Origin: Lachnospiraceae bacterium
GTDB lineage: Bacteria; Bacillota; Clostridia; Lachnospirales; Lachnospiraceae
Reading direction: 5' to 3'
Assembly: GCA_015057635.1 (NCBI GenBank)
Contig: SVEB01000007.1
Coordinates: forward strand, 1-33,816
DNA: 33,816 nt
Shown: piece by piece, positions 25,207 through 32,938 of the stretch
Numbering within the stretch: position 1 is the first letter of the stretch
Layout of the letters: every line of letters starts with the position of its first letter
The notes under the pieces: generated by a model
What the model saw: only the letters and a program-made list of their open reading frames with translations
Databases searched by the model: none
What the model was told of the DNA's origin: nothing
Made by a program: the position numbers and the translations under genes

Positions 25207-25237
25207 TTTTCCAGGCCCCCAAAAGGGCCCCGGAAAA
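25207..25237 (-). promoter_or_regulatory. GC-rich hairpin between flgE and flbD
   Basis: The stem pairs TTTTCC-GGGGCCC with GGGGGCC-TGGAAAA (minus strand) with one mismatch and one G-T pair, and a short loop. It is very stable, but no U-tract follows it in the direction of transcription. A role as mRNA processing or stabiliser for the abundant hook mRNA upstream is plausible. Confidence 0.6.
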
Positions 25238-25267
25238 TGTTAACCCATATTATATCCTCTTACTTCA

Positions 25268-26716
25268 TTATCTCTTTAAGTTAACAAGTTCTTCAATTAA
25301 GCTGTCTGAAGTTGTGATAATACGAGAGTTTGCCTGGAAACCTCTCTGTGTTGTGATCATCTCTGTAAACTGTGCTGATAAATCAACATTGGACATTTCC
25401 AGTACGCCGGTTGTCATAGAACCGCCATTTGCAGAGATATCCTGACCAATACCGGTAAATTCACCGGAGTTTAGTGTTTCTGCAAACATGTTGTTACCAA
25501 CAGCCTCTAAACCGGATGGATTGGCGAAAGATGCTACAGCAATCTGCCCTAACAGCTTGCTGTCACCATTATCGTATACACCGTAAATCTTACCGGATGT
25601 ATCAATGCTTACACCGCTCATCTCACCGGCTGACTTACCAGCACCTAATCCAGTCTCAAGGTTACCTCTTGTAGCCTCAACATTAGTAGATCCGCTGTTT
25701 GCGTACATAGTAAGGGAAGAGAAATCAATGCTGATTTCAGAGAATGGGGTTGGATCCGCCACTACAGAAAATGTAGTAGAAGTCTGGCCTTCTTCATCTC
25801 CTACGTTTGTAAACTTACCGGTTGTCGGATCAAAGGAGAATGTAATGCTTGTTGGATCATCTCCAAAGCTTACAGCACCAGTCTTTGGATCGATTTCTTC
25901 AACTGTAATTGTTTCTCCGCCAAGTGTTACCTCTGTAATCGTGCTTGCCTGATATTCTCCGTCCTCTGTCCGATCTTTGGACACGAAGATGGAATTGCCA
26001 TCGGAATCATATACATTGGAAATAGTCGCATTATATGTAGATGTCTTCCCATCATCCTCTGTGCTCTGGCGAATGGACATTGCCGCTGTATAAGAATTAC
26101 CTAAGGAATCATAAAAGTTGAAATTTACGATCTTTCCTGCATCTGAAGTAAGTGTCGTATCCATGGAGTCAATGTTACCTTTTAAGTAAATATCTGTTGT
26201 CGCTTCTGGTTCTGAGAACATATTAGCGGCAGACATGATGTTTAACTTACTCACTGTAGTCTGCTCTGTCTTTGTCGGATCTTCTGTGGATGGCTGCCAT
26301 CCCATTACAGCTGCACCGGTGGAAGTACAAAGAGTACCGTTCGCATCTACTGTGAAGTTACCTGCCTTTGTAAAGTAATTCGTACCGGAATCATTTACAA
26401 TAAAGAAAGAATCCCCTGTAATACTGATATCGAATGGATTATCGGTTCTCTGGGTACCGCCTGCCGTTGTAACGCTCGCTGTGATCGCAGAAACAGTTGC
26501 ACCAAGACCGATCTGTTTTGCATTCTGTCCGGCCCTTCCGGTATCCGCATTTGGACCGGAAGCAGACTGACTTGTCTGATAAAGAATATCCGAGAAAGTA
26601 ACGGAACTGCTTTTAAAACCTACTGTATTAACATTTGAAATATTGTTACCAATAACGTCCATCTTTGTCTGGTGTACACGTAGGCCTGATACACCGGAAT
26701 ATAATGATCTCATCAT
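25268..26716 (-). CDS. flgE: Flagellar hook protein FlgE
   Basis: FlgE polymerises to the universal joint outside the cell. The 482-residue protein has the rod/hook family N-terminus MMRSLYSGVSGLRVHQTKMD followed by NNISNVNTVGFKSSS. The middle part is rich in Ser, Thr and Asp and is acidic, fitting an exported subunit. The C-terminus is typical: GVLEMSNVDLSAQFTEMITT and RGFQANSRIITTSD. No cysteine is apparent, as usual for hook proteins. GGAGG lies 10 bases before the first of two ATG codons. Confidence 0.96.
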   Translation of the reverse strand: MMRSLYSGVSGLRVHQTKMDVIGNNISNVNTVGFKSSSVTFSDILYQTSQSASGPNADTGRAGQNAKQIGLGATVSAITASVTTAGGTQRTDNPFDISITGDSFFIVNDSGTNYFTKAGNFTVDANGTLCTSTGAAVMGWQPSTEDPTKTEQTTVSKLNIMSAANMFSEPEATTDIYLKGNIDSMDTTLTSDAGKIVNFNFYDSLGNSYTAAMSIRQSTEDDGKTSTYNATISNVYDSDGNSIFVSKDRTEDGEYQASTITEVTLGGETITVEEIDPKTGAVSFGDDPTSITFSFDPTTGKFTNVGDEEGQTSTTFSVVADPTPFSEISIDFSSLTMYANSGSTNVEATRGNLETGLGAGKSAGEMSGVSIDTSGKIYGVYDNGDSKLLGQIAVASFANPSGLEAVGNNMFAETLNSGEFTGIGQDISANGGSMTTGVLEMSNVDLSAQFTEMITTQRGFQANSRIITTSDSLIEELVNLKR

Positions 26717-26749
26717 AAGAAATTTACCTCCTGATTATGTGAATTCCAT

Positions 26750-26773
26750 GCCGGCATCTGTCAATCCGCCGGC
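26750..26773 (-). promoter_or_regulatory. Small hairpin in the TIGR02530 gene-flgE gap
   Basis: Two GCCGGC copies (26750-26755 and 26768-26773) can form a 6 bp stem with a 12-base loop in the 93-base gap upstream of flgE. No U-tract follows. It may affect stability or translation of the flgE message. Confidence 0.35.
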
Positions 26774-26809
26774 TCTGCTTCCCGAAGGTCCAGCAAACGA
26801 TTCACTCTT

Positions 26810-27199
26810 TTACATAATTACTGCGCCATCAATATTAGTGACAATGGTATCTGCCTTATCATTCATAGCAGTGACAACTGTATTACTCGGGATATTTACA
26901 ATAAATGCAAGGTCATCGACTAGGACTAAGGACTCCCTAATCCCCTTCTCTCCCGCTTTTCTTGCTCCACTTTCCAGTCTTTCAAGCTGTGCTTGTGATA
27001 GATCGATATTTCTGCTCTGCAGTCGCTCACTTGCATGTTTTGAAAACTTCAGTTCTGATTGTGTGGCGGTTTCTTTCAGTACCTCAGCAAATGACTTCGT
27101 TTTTTCTGTCACTGCCACCGTCTTCTTATTGGCACTCACATTGTACTGACTGGCTGCCTGTTCGATAGAGGTATACTGATTGACATAAAGTCTGTTCAT
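26810..27199 (-). CDS. TIGR02530-type flagellar operon protein
   Basis: The 129-residue protein belongs to the conserved flagellar operon family TIGR02530, of unknown function, found next to flgD and flgE in Gram-positive bacteria. The diagnostic part is the C-terminal half: LKFSKHASERLQSRNIDLSQ, LVDDLAFIVNIPSNTVVTAM and a final NIDGAVIM. No membrane segment or signal peptide is seen. The start at 27199 fits a GGGGG binding site six bases upstream; an ATG at 27205 is closer than ideal. The position suggests a hook-assembly accessory. Confidence 0.88.
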   Translation of the reverse strand: MNRLYVNQYTSIEQAASQYNVSANKKTVAVTEKTKSFAEVLKETATQSELKFSKHASERLQSRNIDLSQAQLERLESGARKAGEKGIRESLVLVDDLAFIVNIPSNTVVTAMNDKADTIVTNIDGAVIM

Positions 27200-27246
27200 A
27201 ATCATCCCCCGTTTTTTGTATCTGTCTGAATCAGATGTCGCATTGC

Positions 27247-28023
27247 TTATGCAAGCGTAGTTTCTTCCTCATCTGTGTCTACAGATACCGTCTGATTTTT
27301 CACCGTAATGGTTACTTTATTCGATACGGTTGTGTAGTAAGGCTCATTATTGAATGCAATCGAAGCATTGTATGTTCCGTTTTCTAGCTTGCTAAACGCT
27401 TCTTTGCTGATTGTCACCTGATTATCCTTAATGGATACATAAGAAGCATCAATTACTTTCTCATTGATCACAACTGCAACCTGAGTTGCTGCCGCAGCAT
27501 CCGATCCTAAATTCACATCAAAGGAAAGGTCGGCTGGGCTATTTGCGTCATAAGTAAGTGCCACCGTTTGCGAGATAGATGGCAATATCTTATTCAGTAC
27601 GTAATTGGAATCTAATACTGACTGAATCTGGCTGGAATCATACAGATTTCCATTTACAGATAAAGAAATATTGCTTCCTGACATTGTGATAAAGTCTACT
27701 GTTCCCTGTACATAACTTACATTGCCGGATGAATTTTCGGTTGTTAAGATAACATCTTTTCCGACTAATGAGAAAATCTGTGATTTTTCATTTGTATTCG
27801 ACAGATTCTGTAACTGTTCTAACTGGGAGAACTGCGCTAACTGTGCAACAAACTGTGTATCATTACTTGGATTTAATGGATCCTGATTCTGCATCTGTGT
27901 TACTAAAAGCTGCAGAAATGCTTCTTTTCCAAGATCCGTAGTACCAGTTTTACTGCTTGTGGTGGTAGATGTATTAATCTGTTCTAATACACCATCCGTT
28001 ACGGATGCTACTAAATTCGCCAT
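27247..28023 (-). CDS. flgD: Hook cap protein FlgD
   Basis: FlgD is the scaffold at the tip of the growing hook that guides FlgE addition. The 258-residue protein has the conserved N-terminal GKEAFLQLLVTQMQNQDPLN and NDTQFVAQLAQFSQLEQLQN segments (about 31-75), needed for export and hook assembly. The C-terminal part (about 90-258) is rich in beta-strands and Asn, Ser, Thr and ends in an acidic tail. Length is normal. It follows fliK by 17 bases and precedes the TIGR02530 gene. Confidence 0.95.
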   Translation of the reverse strand: MANLVASVTDGVLEQINTSTTTSSKTGTTDLGKEAFLQLLVTQMQNQDPLNPSNDTQFVAQLAQFSQLEQLQNLSNTNEKSQIFSLVGKDVILTTENSSGNVSYVQGTVDFITMSGSNISLSVNGNLYDSSQIQSVLDSNYVLNKILPSISQTVALTYDANSPADLSFDVNLGSDAAAATQVAVVINEKVIDASYVSIKDNQVTISKEAFSKLENGTYNASIAFNNEPYYTTVSNKVTITVKNQTVSVDTDEEETTLA

Positions 28024-28040
28024 AACTAATCCTTTCTTCC

Positions 28041-29360
28041 CTATGCAGAGTAGTCAATGCTTGTGCCGTTCATTGTCTGTACTGTTTCTTCTGTCTGACT
28101 GGCATCCATTGTTAAATCAGCCGTCAGCTCTTCATCGGTACGGAATGTCCGGCTTCTGCCTCTGCTGCTCTGTCCATTTTCTTCTCCCTGCTGATTGCTT
28201 CCTGCAAATGAGAAATCAGAAACAAGCACTTCAATCTTATCTACCTTAATACCCTGATTTTCCAACGCTTCACGCAAAGCCTGAATACTGGTTTCAATTG
28301 CCTGTCTGGCCGCCTCACTCTCTGCCGTGAACTTAGCCGTAAGTCCTCCAGCGTGGGATTCAATGTTTAATCTGACCTTTCCTAAATGGTCCGGATTCAG
28401 ATCAAGTTCCATTGATGTGCTTCCTGGCTTAATTGCTACTTTAATTTCATCAATGATCTGTCTTGCGATCTCTTTTAACTCATGAAACGCATTCACTTCT
28501 TCCAGAGCCTCTGTCTGCGTTGCTGTCACATTTCCGATCATATGATCTAAAAACTGATTGGCCATCTCAGACCCTGTATTGCTCTGCTGTTTAAAGGAAT
28601 CATTGGAGGCTGCCGCATCCGAGTGTTTCTCTTCCCTTATAACAGAGAATGCGATTTCATTCTCCTGCATTGATTCAGGCGATTCTTCTTTCACAGCATG
28701 TAAAACTTCCATTTCTTCTGCGTTCTCTGTGACATCTGTCTTCTTATCGAAAACTACGCTTGTCTCGAACTCCATGATCTGTTCCGGTGTTACCTCCGCC
28801 ATCTCCATAATCATGCTTACTTCTTCTAACAGCTCATTTAAGGATGTATTAAGAGATTCGTTTGTAAGAAGATCCATCACATCTGAATTTCCATTGGCAT
28901 AGAGGAGCATTTCTTTTAACTTGTCCGCATTCAGAAGATCTGCCATCGTAAGTGCTAATGTTTCCATCACTTTTTCCAGTTCTTCCTCTGACAATCCAAG
29001 CTGTTTTTTTGATACTTCTTTGATTTTTGTTGTGACTTTCTGCATCTTTTCTGAGACCTTCGTATCTTTTGTCCCTTTTGATGCGACTTTCTTGCTCGCA
29101 GACTCATCACTTGTACGTTCTGCTTTTTTTACCTTTTGATCTGCCGCTATACTTTTAAACACCTTAGTATATTTTTCTGCCGCAGTCGAATTGTTCTTTG
29201 TCACAGCAGAAGACTTCGCATACGCATTCTTTGTACCATTCAGATAATCTGAAAAGCTGGTACTGCTTTTGCTTGCTGTAGAAGCAGTCTTTGCTGTAAA
29301 CAGGCTGTTAATATTCCCGGCAAAAGAAAGTCCTGAAATCATTTCATCACTTCTGCCCAC
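28041..29360 (-). CDS. fliK: Hook-length control protein FliK
   Basis: FliK measures hook length and triggers the FlhB switch. The 439-residue protein has a long low-complexity N-terminal part (Ser, Lys, Thr, Glu) and the conserved C-terminal hook-length domain (about 305-400). That domain has MELDLNPDHLGKVRLNIESH and SEAARQAIETSIQALREALE followed by NQGIKVDKIEVLVSD. It appears to start with GTG (29358-29360), six bases after GGGAG; an ATG at 29342 lacks a good binding site. A Gln, Gly and Arg-rich tail follows the domain. Confidence 0.92.
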   Translation of the reverse strand: MGRSDEMISGLSFAGNINSLFTAKTASTASKSSTSFSDYLNGTKNAYAKSSAVTKNNSTAAEKYTKVFKSIAADQKVKKAERTSDESASKKVASKGTKDTKVSEKMQKVTTKIKEVSKKQLGLSEEELEKVMETLALTMADLLNADKLKEMLLYANGNSDVMDLLTNESLNTSLNELLEEVSMIMEMAEVTPEQIMEFETSVVFDKKTDVTENAEEMEVLHAVKEESPESMQENEIAFSVIREEKHSDAAASNDSFKQQSNTGSEMANQFLDHMIGNVTATQTEALEEVNAFHELKEIARQIIDEIKVAIKPGSTSMELDLNPDHLGKVRLNIESHAGGLTAKFTAESEAARQAIETSIQALREALENQGIKVDKIEVLVSDFSFAGSNQQGEENGQSSRGRSRTFRTDEELTADLTMDASQTEETVQTMNGTSIDYSA

Positions 29361-29387
29361 TTGCTTCTCCCTTCTGTTGATTTATCT

Positions 29388-29410
29388 ATGTTAAGCATAC
29401 TGCATAACAT
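29388..29410 (-). promoter_or_regulatory. Hairpin between the MotE-like gene and fliK
   Basis: A 10-base arm pair (29388-29397 with 29401-29410, one T-T mismatch on the minus strand) with a 3-base loop lies in the 73-base gap. No U-tract follows in the direction of transcription. Candidate mRNA end or processing element. Confidence 0.5.
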
Positions 29411-29433
29411 CATAGTGAAATAATAAAAAGCGG

Positions 29434-30222
29434 TTACTGAAGACTGTTCATAATGCTTTCCAGCTTTTCTTCATCCATATCCGCCATCTTCTTTAAGATT
29501 TTCGCGCTGTACAGCTCATCCATCTTATTAAAGATTGCTGCGCTTTCATCTGCCTTCATGCATAAAAGGACTTTCGCGATCCATTCAATATCGGCTGTCA
29601 TCTGTTCTAATACAAGTGCTGCCTGAGATGGCTTCATTGTCTTAAGAATCTTCGCCTTTTCCTGGATTCCTTCTTCATACTGAAGCTGCTCTAACACAAC
29701 GCGGTAGATTTCCTCTGCCGTTGTTGGATTGATCTCTTCATAATACTGCTTGTATGCCTCTAATCCAGGCGCATTATCGTTAAATACGACATATTTATCA
29801 AACGCTTTCACTCGTTCTTCGAATGCCAGCTGTTCTTCCTCAAATACTTTTAAGCGGTCGATTTCAGCCTGAAGTTCCGCAATTAAGAAATCATAATCCT
29901 TCACTTCGCCTTTTGCCTGATCAAGTTCTAATTCCAGCACCTTAATCTGATTCACCGCTTCAGATAACGTTGTATATGGGTAATCTTCCTCCCACGCCAA
30001 CTGCTCTTCCGATACATCAGGAAGAATCTGATTCACGATCGGTATATCCTTTAATGCCGGGCGCAGGCTTGTTCCAAGCCCCGCAATATCAAGCTTTATG
30101 ATAACCGAGAATATGCCGACCCATAAAAGCAGAATAAACAGGATAATTAAAACCGTAATGATCTTACCGCCTTTTTTCCCTTCCTGCTCTCCAGCATCTC
30201 CCGCTCTTTTGTTCTTTGCCAT
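29434..30222 (-). CDS. MotE/YlxF-like membrane protein with an MgtE-N-like domain
   Basis: The 262-residue protein has a basic N-terminus, one membrane helix (about 18-42), a coiled coil (about 85-145) and a C-terminal helical domain (about 190-262). The latter resembles the intracellular N domain of MgtE: KTMKPSQAALVLEQM and KMADMDEEKLESIMNSL. It matches the YlxF/MotE-like proteins encoded between fliJ and fliK, for which a chaperone or stator-related role has been proposed. It starts six bases after fliJ ends. The exact role in this organism is inference. Confidence 0.8.
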   Translation of the reverse strand: MAKNKRAGDAGEQEGKKGGKIITVLIILFILLLWVGIFSVIIKLDIAGLGTSLRPALKDIPIVNQILPDVSEEQLAWEEDYPYTTLSEAVNQIKVLELELDQAKGEVKDYDFLIAELQAEIDRLKVFEEEQLAFEERVKAFDKYVVFNDNAPGLEAYKQYYEEINPTTAEEIYRVVLEQLQYEEGIQEKAKILKTMKPSQAALVLEQMTADIEWIAKVLLCMKADESAAIFNKMDELYSAKILKKMADMDEEKLESIMNSLQ

Positions 30223-30228
30223 CTACCT

Positions 30229-30678
30229 TTACTCCTTTGCTTCGAGACTGTATTTAAAACTGACAAGCTCATCAATTTCCTTTTGTTCTTCCGCTTCCAT
30301 CTCCGCCTTATAAACTTCAAACGCACGGTCCTTTAAAAGCTCCTGCGTCTTTCGTTCCGCCACTGCACGGTTTAGTTTTGCAAGTCCGATATCCGCAGTC
30401 TGTCTTGCGATCTCCACCGCTTTCATCTGACTCTTAATCATAATTTTAAGCGTCTTGATTGCTTCCTCATACTGACGGATCTCAAACAGCCGAAGCGCAG
30501 CCATCATGCTCTGTCGCTTCCTCTCCTCATACTGAACAAGCCTTCTTGTCAGTTCTTCCAGCTTCTGCTCCTCTTCATTAAGGCGCATTTTCGCCAGACC
30601 ATAATTGGTCTTCTCCTGATCTTCTAACTTCATCTTGATATTCAATATGCTCTGCATGGGATATACAAACTTCTTCAT
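30229..30678 (-). CDS. fliJ: Export chaperone FliJ
   Basis: FliJ is a coiled-coil stalk protein of the export ATPase complex that links FliI to FlhA. The 149-residue protein is almost entirely helical, with charged heptads such as NYGLAKMRLNEEEQKLEEL and an N-terminal MKKFVYPMQSILNIKMKLED typical of the family. No membrane segment is present. It follows fliI and precedes the MotE-like gene. Fold and position support the call more than strict motifs do. Confidence 0.9.
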   Translation of the reverse strand: MKKFVYPMQSILNIKMKLEDQEKTNYGLAKMRLNEEEQKLEELTRRLVQYEERKRQSMMAALRLFEIRQYEEAIKTLKIMIKSQMKAVEIARQTADIGLAKLNRAVAERKTQELLKDRAFEVYKAEMEAEEQKEIDELVSFKYSLEAKE

Positions 30679-30726
30679 GCGCCTGTCGCTCCTTTATCCG
30701 CTTGTGGTAAAGACCTTAAGATCTGC

Positions 30727-32031
30727 TTACTGTTCAAAAATTGCATACAGCCTGTTCAGTGTCTCTTCAAATGGTATCTTTTCATTTACATCCTGGTGTA
30801 AAAATGCATTTACCGCATCTATCTTTCCAATCGCCTCATCAATGTTTTTATTGGATCCTGCCTTGTAGGCACCGATATTAATCAGATCCTCTGCTTCCTG
30901 ATAGGTAGCAAGCGTCATCTTAAGACGTCCCGCTAATTTCTTATGTTCTGAGCTTGTAATCGCACTCATAACACGCGAGATACTGGAAAGCACGTCGATA
31001 GCCGGATAATGATTTTTATGCGCCAGCTTTCTGGATAACATAATATGGCCATCCAGAATACCTCGTGCCGTATCCGTGATTGGTTCATTGAAGTCATCCC
31101 CGTCTACCAATACGGTATAAAGACCGGTAATCGATCCTCTTTCCCCATTTCCGGCACGTTCTAAAAGTTTTGGCATCTCCGAATACACACTTGGCGGATA
31201 ACCACGGGATACCGGAGGTTCACCGCTTGCAAGCCCAATTTCACGCTGTGCCATAGAAAAACGCGTTAAGGAGTCCATCATCAGAAGAACATCCTTTCCC
31301 TGATCACGGAAATACTCCGCAATGGCAGTAGCGGTCTTCGCTGCTTTCTTACGGACAAGTGCCGGCTTATCGGAAGTCGCGATCACTAAGACGGAACGCT
31401 TTAGGCCTTCTTCTCCTAAATCCCTCTCGATAAACTCTCTTACCTCTCGTCCACGTTCTCCAATCAGCGCAATTACATTGATATCCGCTTTTGTATTTCT
31501 CGCAAACATACCAAGAAGCGTACTTTTACCTACACCGGAGCCAGCAAAGATACCAATACGCTGCCCTTTGCCGACTGTCAGAAGGCCGTCCACGGCTTTC
31601 ACCCCAAGGGAAAGTACATCACTGATCAACTCCCTCTTCATCGGATCCGGAGCTTTTGCATCTACCGGATAGGCATCCGACAGAAAAATCTCCTCTCCAT
31701 CCATTGGATTTCCAAGACCGTCAAGCACCTTTCCTAAAAGTGCATCGCCTACCGGAACAGTAAGAGGTTTATTTAAGTTTGTCACTGTGCTTCCGATTCC
31801 AATGCCATCCACTTCTTCATAAGGCATCAGCAAAAGCCTGTCATCGCGAAACCCAATGACTTCTGCATCCACCGACTGGGACTTATCCTTGGATTCAATC
31901 CGACACACATCGTTCAGATTCGCATCCGGACCAATGGATTCTACCGTAAGACCAACCACCTTCATTACTTTTCCCATCTTATTGATATAGGACTTTTGGA
32001 GGAGCTCATTATATTTACTAAAGTCTATCAT
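30727..32031 (-). CDS. fliI: Flagellum-specific ATPase FliI
   Basis: FliI is the hexameric ATPase that powers delivery of export substrates. The 434-residue protein has a Walker A GSGVGKST (about 164-171) in [20 protein letters not shown]. It also has [13 protein letters not shown], a Walker [18 protein letters not shown] with D253, and [16 protein letters not shown], all typical of type III ATPases. The catalytic glutamate in GERGRE is present. Length is normal. AGGAG lies six bases before the ATG, and the gene begins 16 bases after fliH. Confidence 0.97.
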   Translation of the reverse strand: MIDFSKYNELLQKSYINKMGKVMKVVGLTVESIGPDANLNDVCRIESKDKSQSVDAEVIGFRDDRLLLMPYEEVDGIGIGSTVTNLNKPLTVPVGDALLGKVLDGLGNPMDGEEIFLSDAYPVDAKAPDPMKRELISDVLSLGVKAVDGLLTVGKGQRIGIFAGSGVGKSTLLGMFARNTKADINVIALIGERGREVREFIERDLGEEGLKRSVLVIATSDKPALVRKKAAKTATAIAEYFRDQGKDVLLMMDSLTRFSMAQREIGLASGEPPVSRGYPPSVYSEMPKLLERAGNGERGSITGLYTVLVDGDDFNEPITDTARGILDGHIMLSRKLAHKNHYPAIDVLSSISRVMSAITSSEHKKLAGRLKMTLATYQEAEDLINIGAYKAGSNKNIDEAIGKIDAVNAFLHQDVNEKIPFEETLNRLYAIFEQ

Positions 32032-32047
32032 CTTGTTCTCCTGCCTC

Positions 32048-32938
32048 TTAAGCGTTATTTCTGGTCTGCAAACCGCTTAACAGTCTTAAGTCAGAGGCCA
32101 GACTGCTTAATGCGGTATCCAAGCCACAGTCAAACACACGGGAGTCCGTCTCAATCAGACATTGTCCCACCGAAAGAAGGCAATCTTCTATTATCTCTAT
32201 GTCTGCCCCTTCTTTTAGCATAGCAAGAAGTTCTTGTTTCTTTGCACTTGCTGCGGGGAAATCTTCTTTTGAAACCCTGATTATATATGTATGACTATTT
32301 TCTATCTCACTTAATGCCTGCCCAATCCGGTATTCAATCACATCCCGTTTTTCTTCCAGTATATGTCCGGTAAGCTTCTCTACAAACTGAATCAACAGGG
32401 ATCCAACTTTGGGTTCTATCTGTTTGATTCGGTCTTCATATTCTTTCTGAAGCTGCAAGGATTCTTCCTTAAGCTGCTTCTTTATAAGCTCACACTGGCC
32501 GCTTCCTTCATTCCATCCGGATGCAAAGCCTTCTTCCTTCGCTCTTTGAAACTCCGTTTCCTTTAATGCTGCAATAGAAGCATTCGCTTCCTGGATTATC
32601 TCCTGCGCCTGCATTCTTGCCTCTTCCATTATGCGATCCGCTTCTGCTCTCGCCTGACTCAGAATTTCTTCTTTCATCATAAGAGAAGATGTATCCTCCG
32701 GTTCCGGCAATTGTGCCGCCTCTTCGGTCTCCTCTATCTTTACAAAGCTAAGACCTTCTACAAATTCTCCCGCGTTATCAGAAGAAGCAGCGGATTCTTC
32801 CGCTGCTCCCTCTTCCTCCGATTTTGAGAATGTTTCAAAATATACCTTCTGAAAGAGATCTGCTTTTTCATTTGTATCAATCATCTTTTTTTCTGACTCA
32901 TCATATTTGATCGAGTACGCTTTAATTACATTAGACAA
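32048..32938 (-). CDS. fliH: Export ATPase regulator FliH, probable TTG start
   Basis: FliH binds and regulates FliI and docks it at the base. The 296-residue protein is Glu- and Ala-rich, with coiled coils (about 85-150 and 165-190) and a conserved C-terminal part (about 195-290). The latter includes [20 protein letters not shown] and [24 protein letters not shown] at 32936-32938 gives MSNVIKAYS, a common FliH start, with the full GGAGGTGAT binding site seven bases upstream. The ATG at 32947 lies inside that site. It overlaps fliG by 8 bases, as motB does motA. Confidence 0.93.
   Translation of the reverse strand: MSNVIKAYSIKYDESEKKMIDTNEKADLFQKVYFETFSKSEEEGAAEESAASSDNAGEFVEGLSFVKIEETEEAAQLPEPEDTSSLMMKEEILSQARAEADRIMEEARMQAQEIIQEANASIAALKETEFQRAKEEGFASGWNEGSGQCELIKKQLKEESLQLQKEYEDRIKQIEPKVGSLLIQFVEKLTGHILEEKRDVIEYRIGQALSEIENSHTYIIRVSKEDFPAASAKKQELLAMLKEGADIEIIEDCLLSVGQCLIETDSRVFDCGLDTALSSLASDLRLLSGLQTRNNA

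Noticed and set aside
25207..25237. GC-rich hairpin as a true terminator after flgE
   Set aside because: No U-tract follows on the transcribed strand, and flbD, motA and further operon genes lie directly downstream with good spacing.
26643..27149. Plus-strand open frame of 168 codons
   Set aside because: It spans the flgE start, a gap and the TIGR02530 gene on the other strand, with no binding site or family match.
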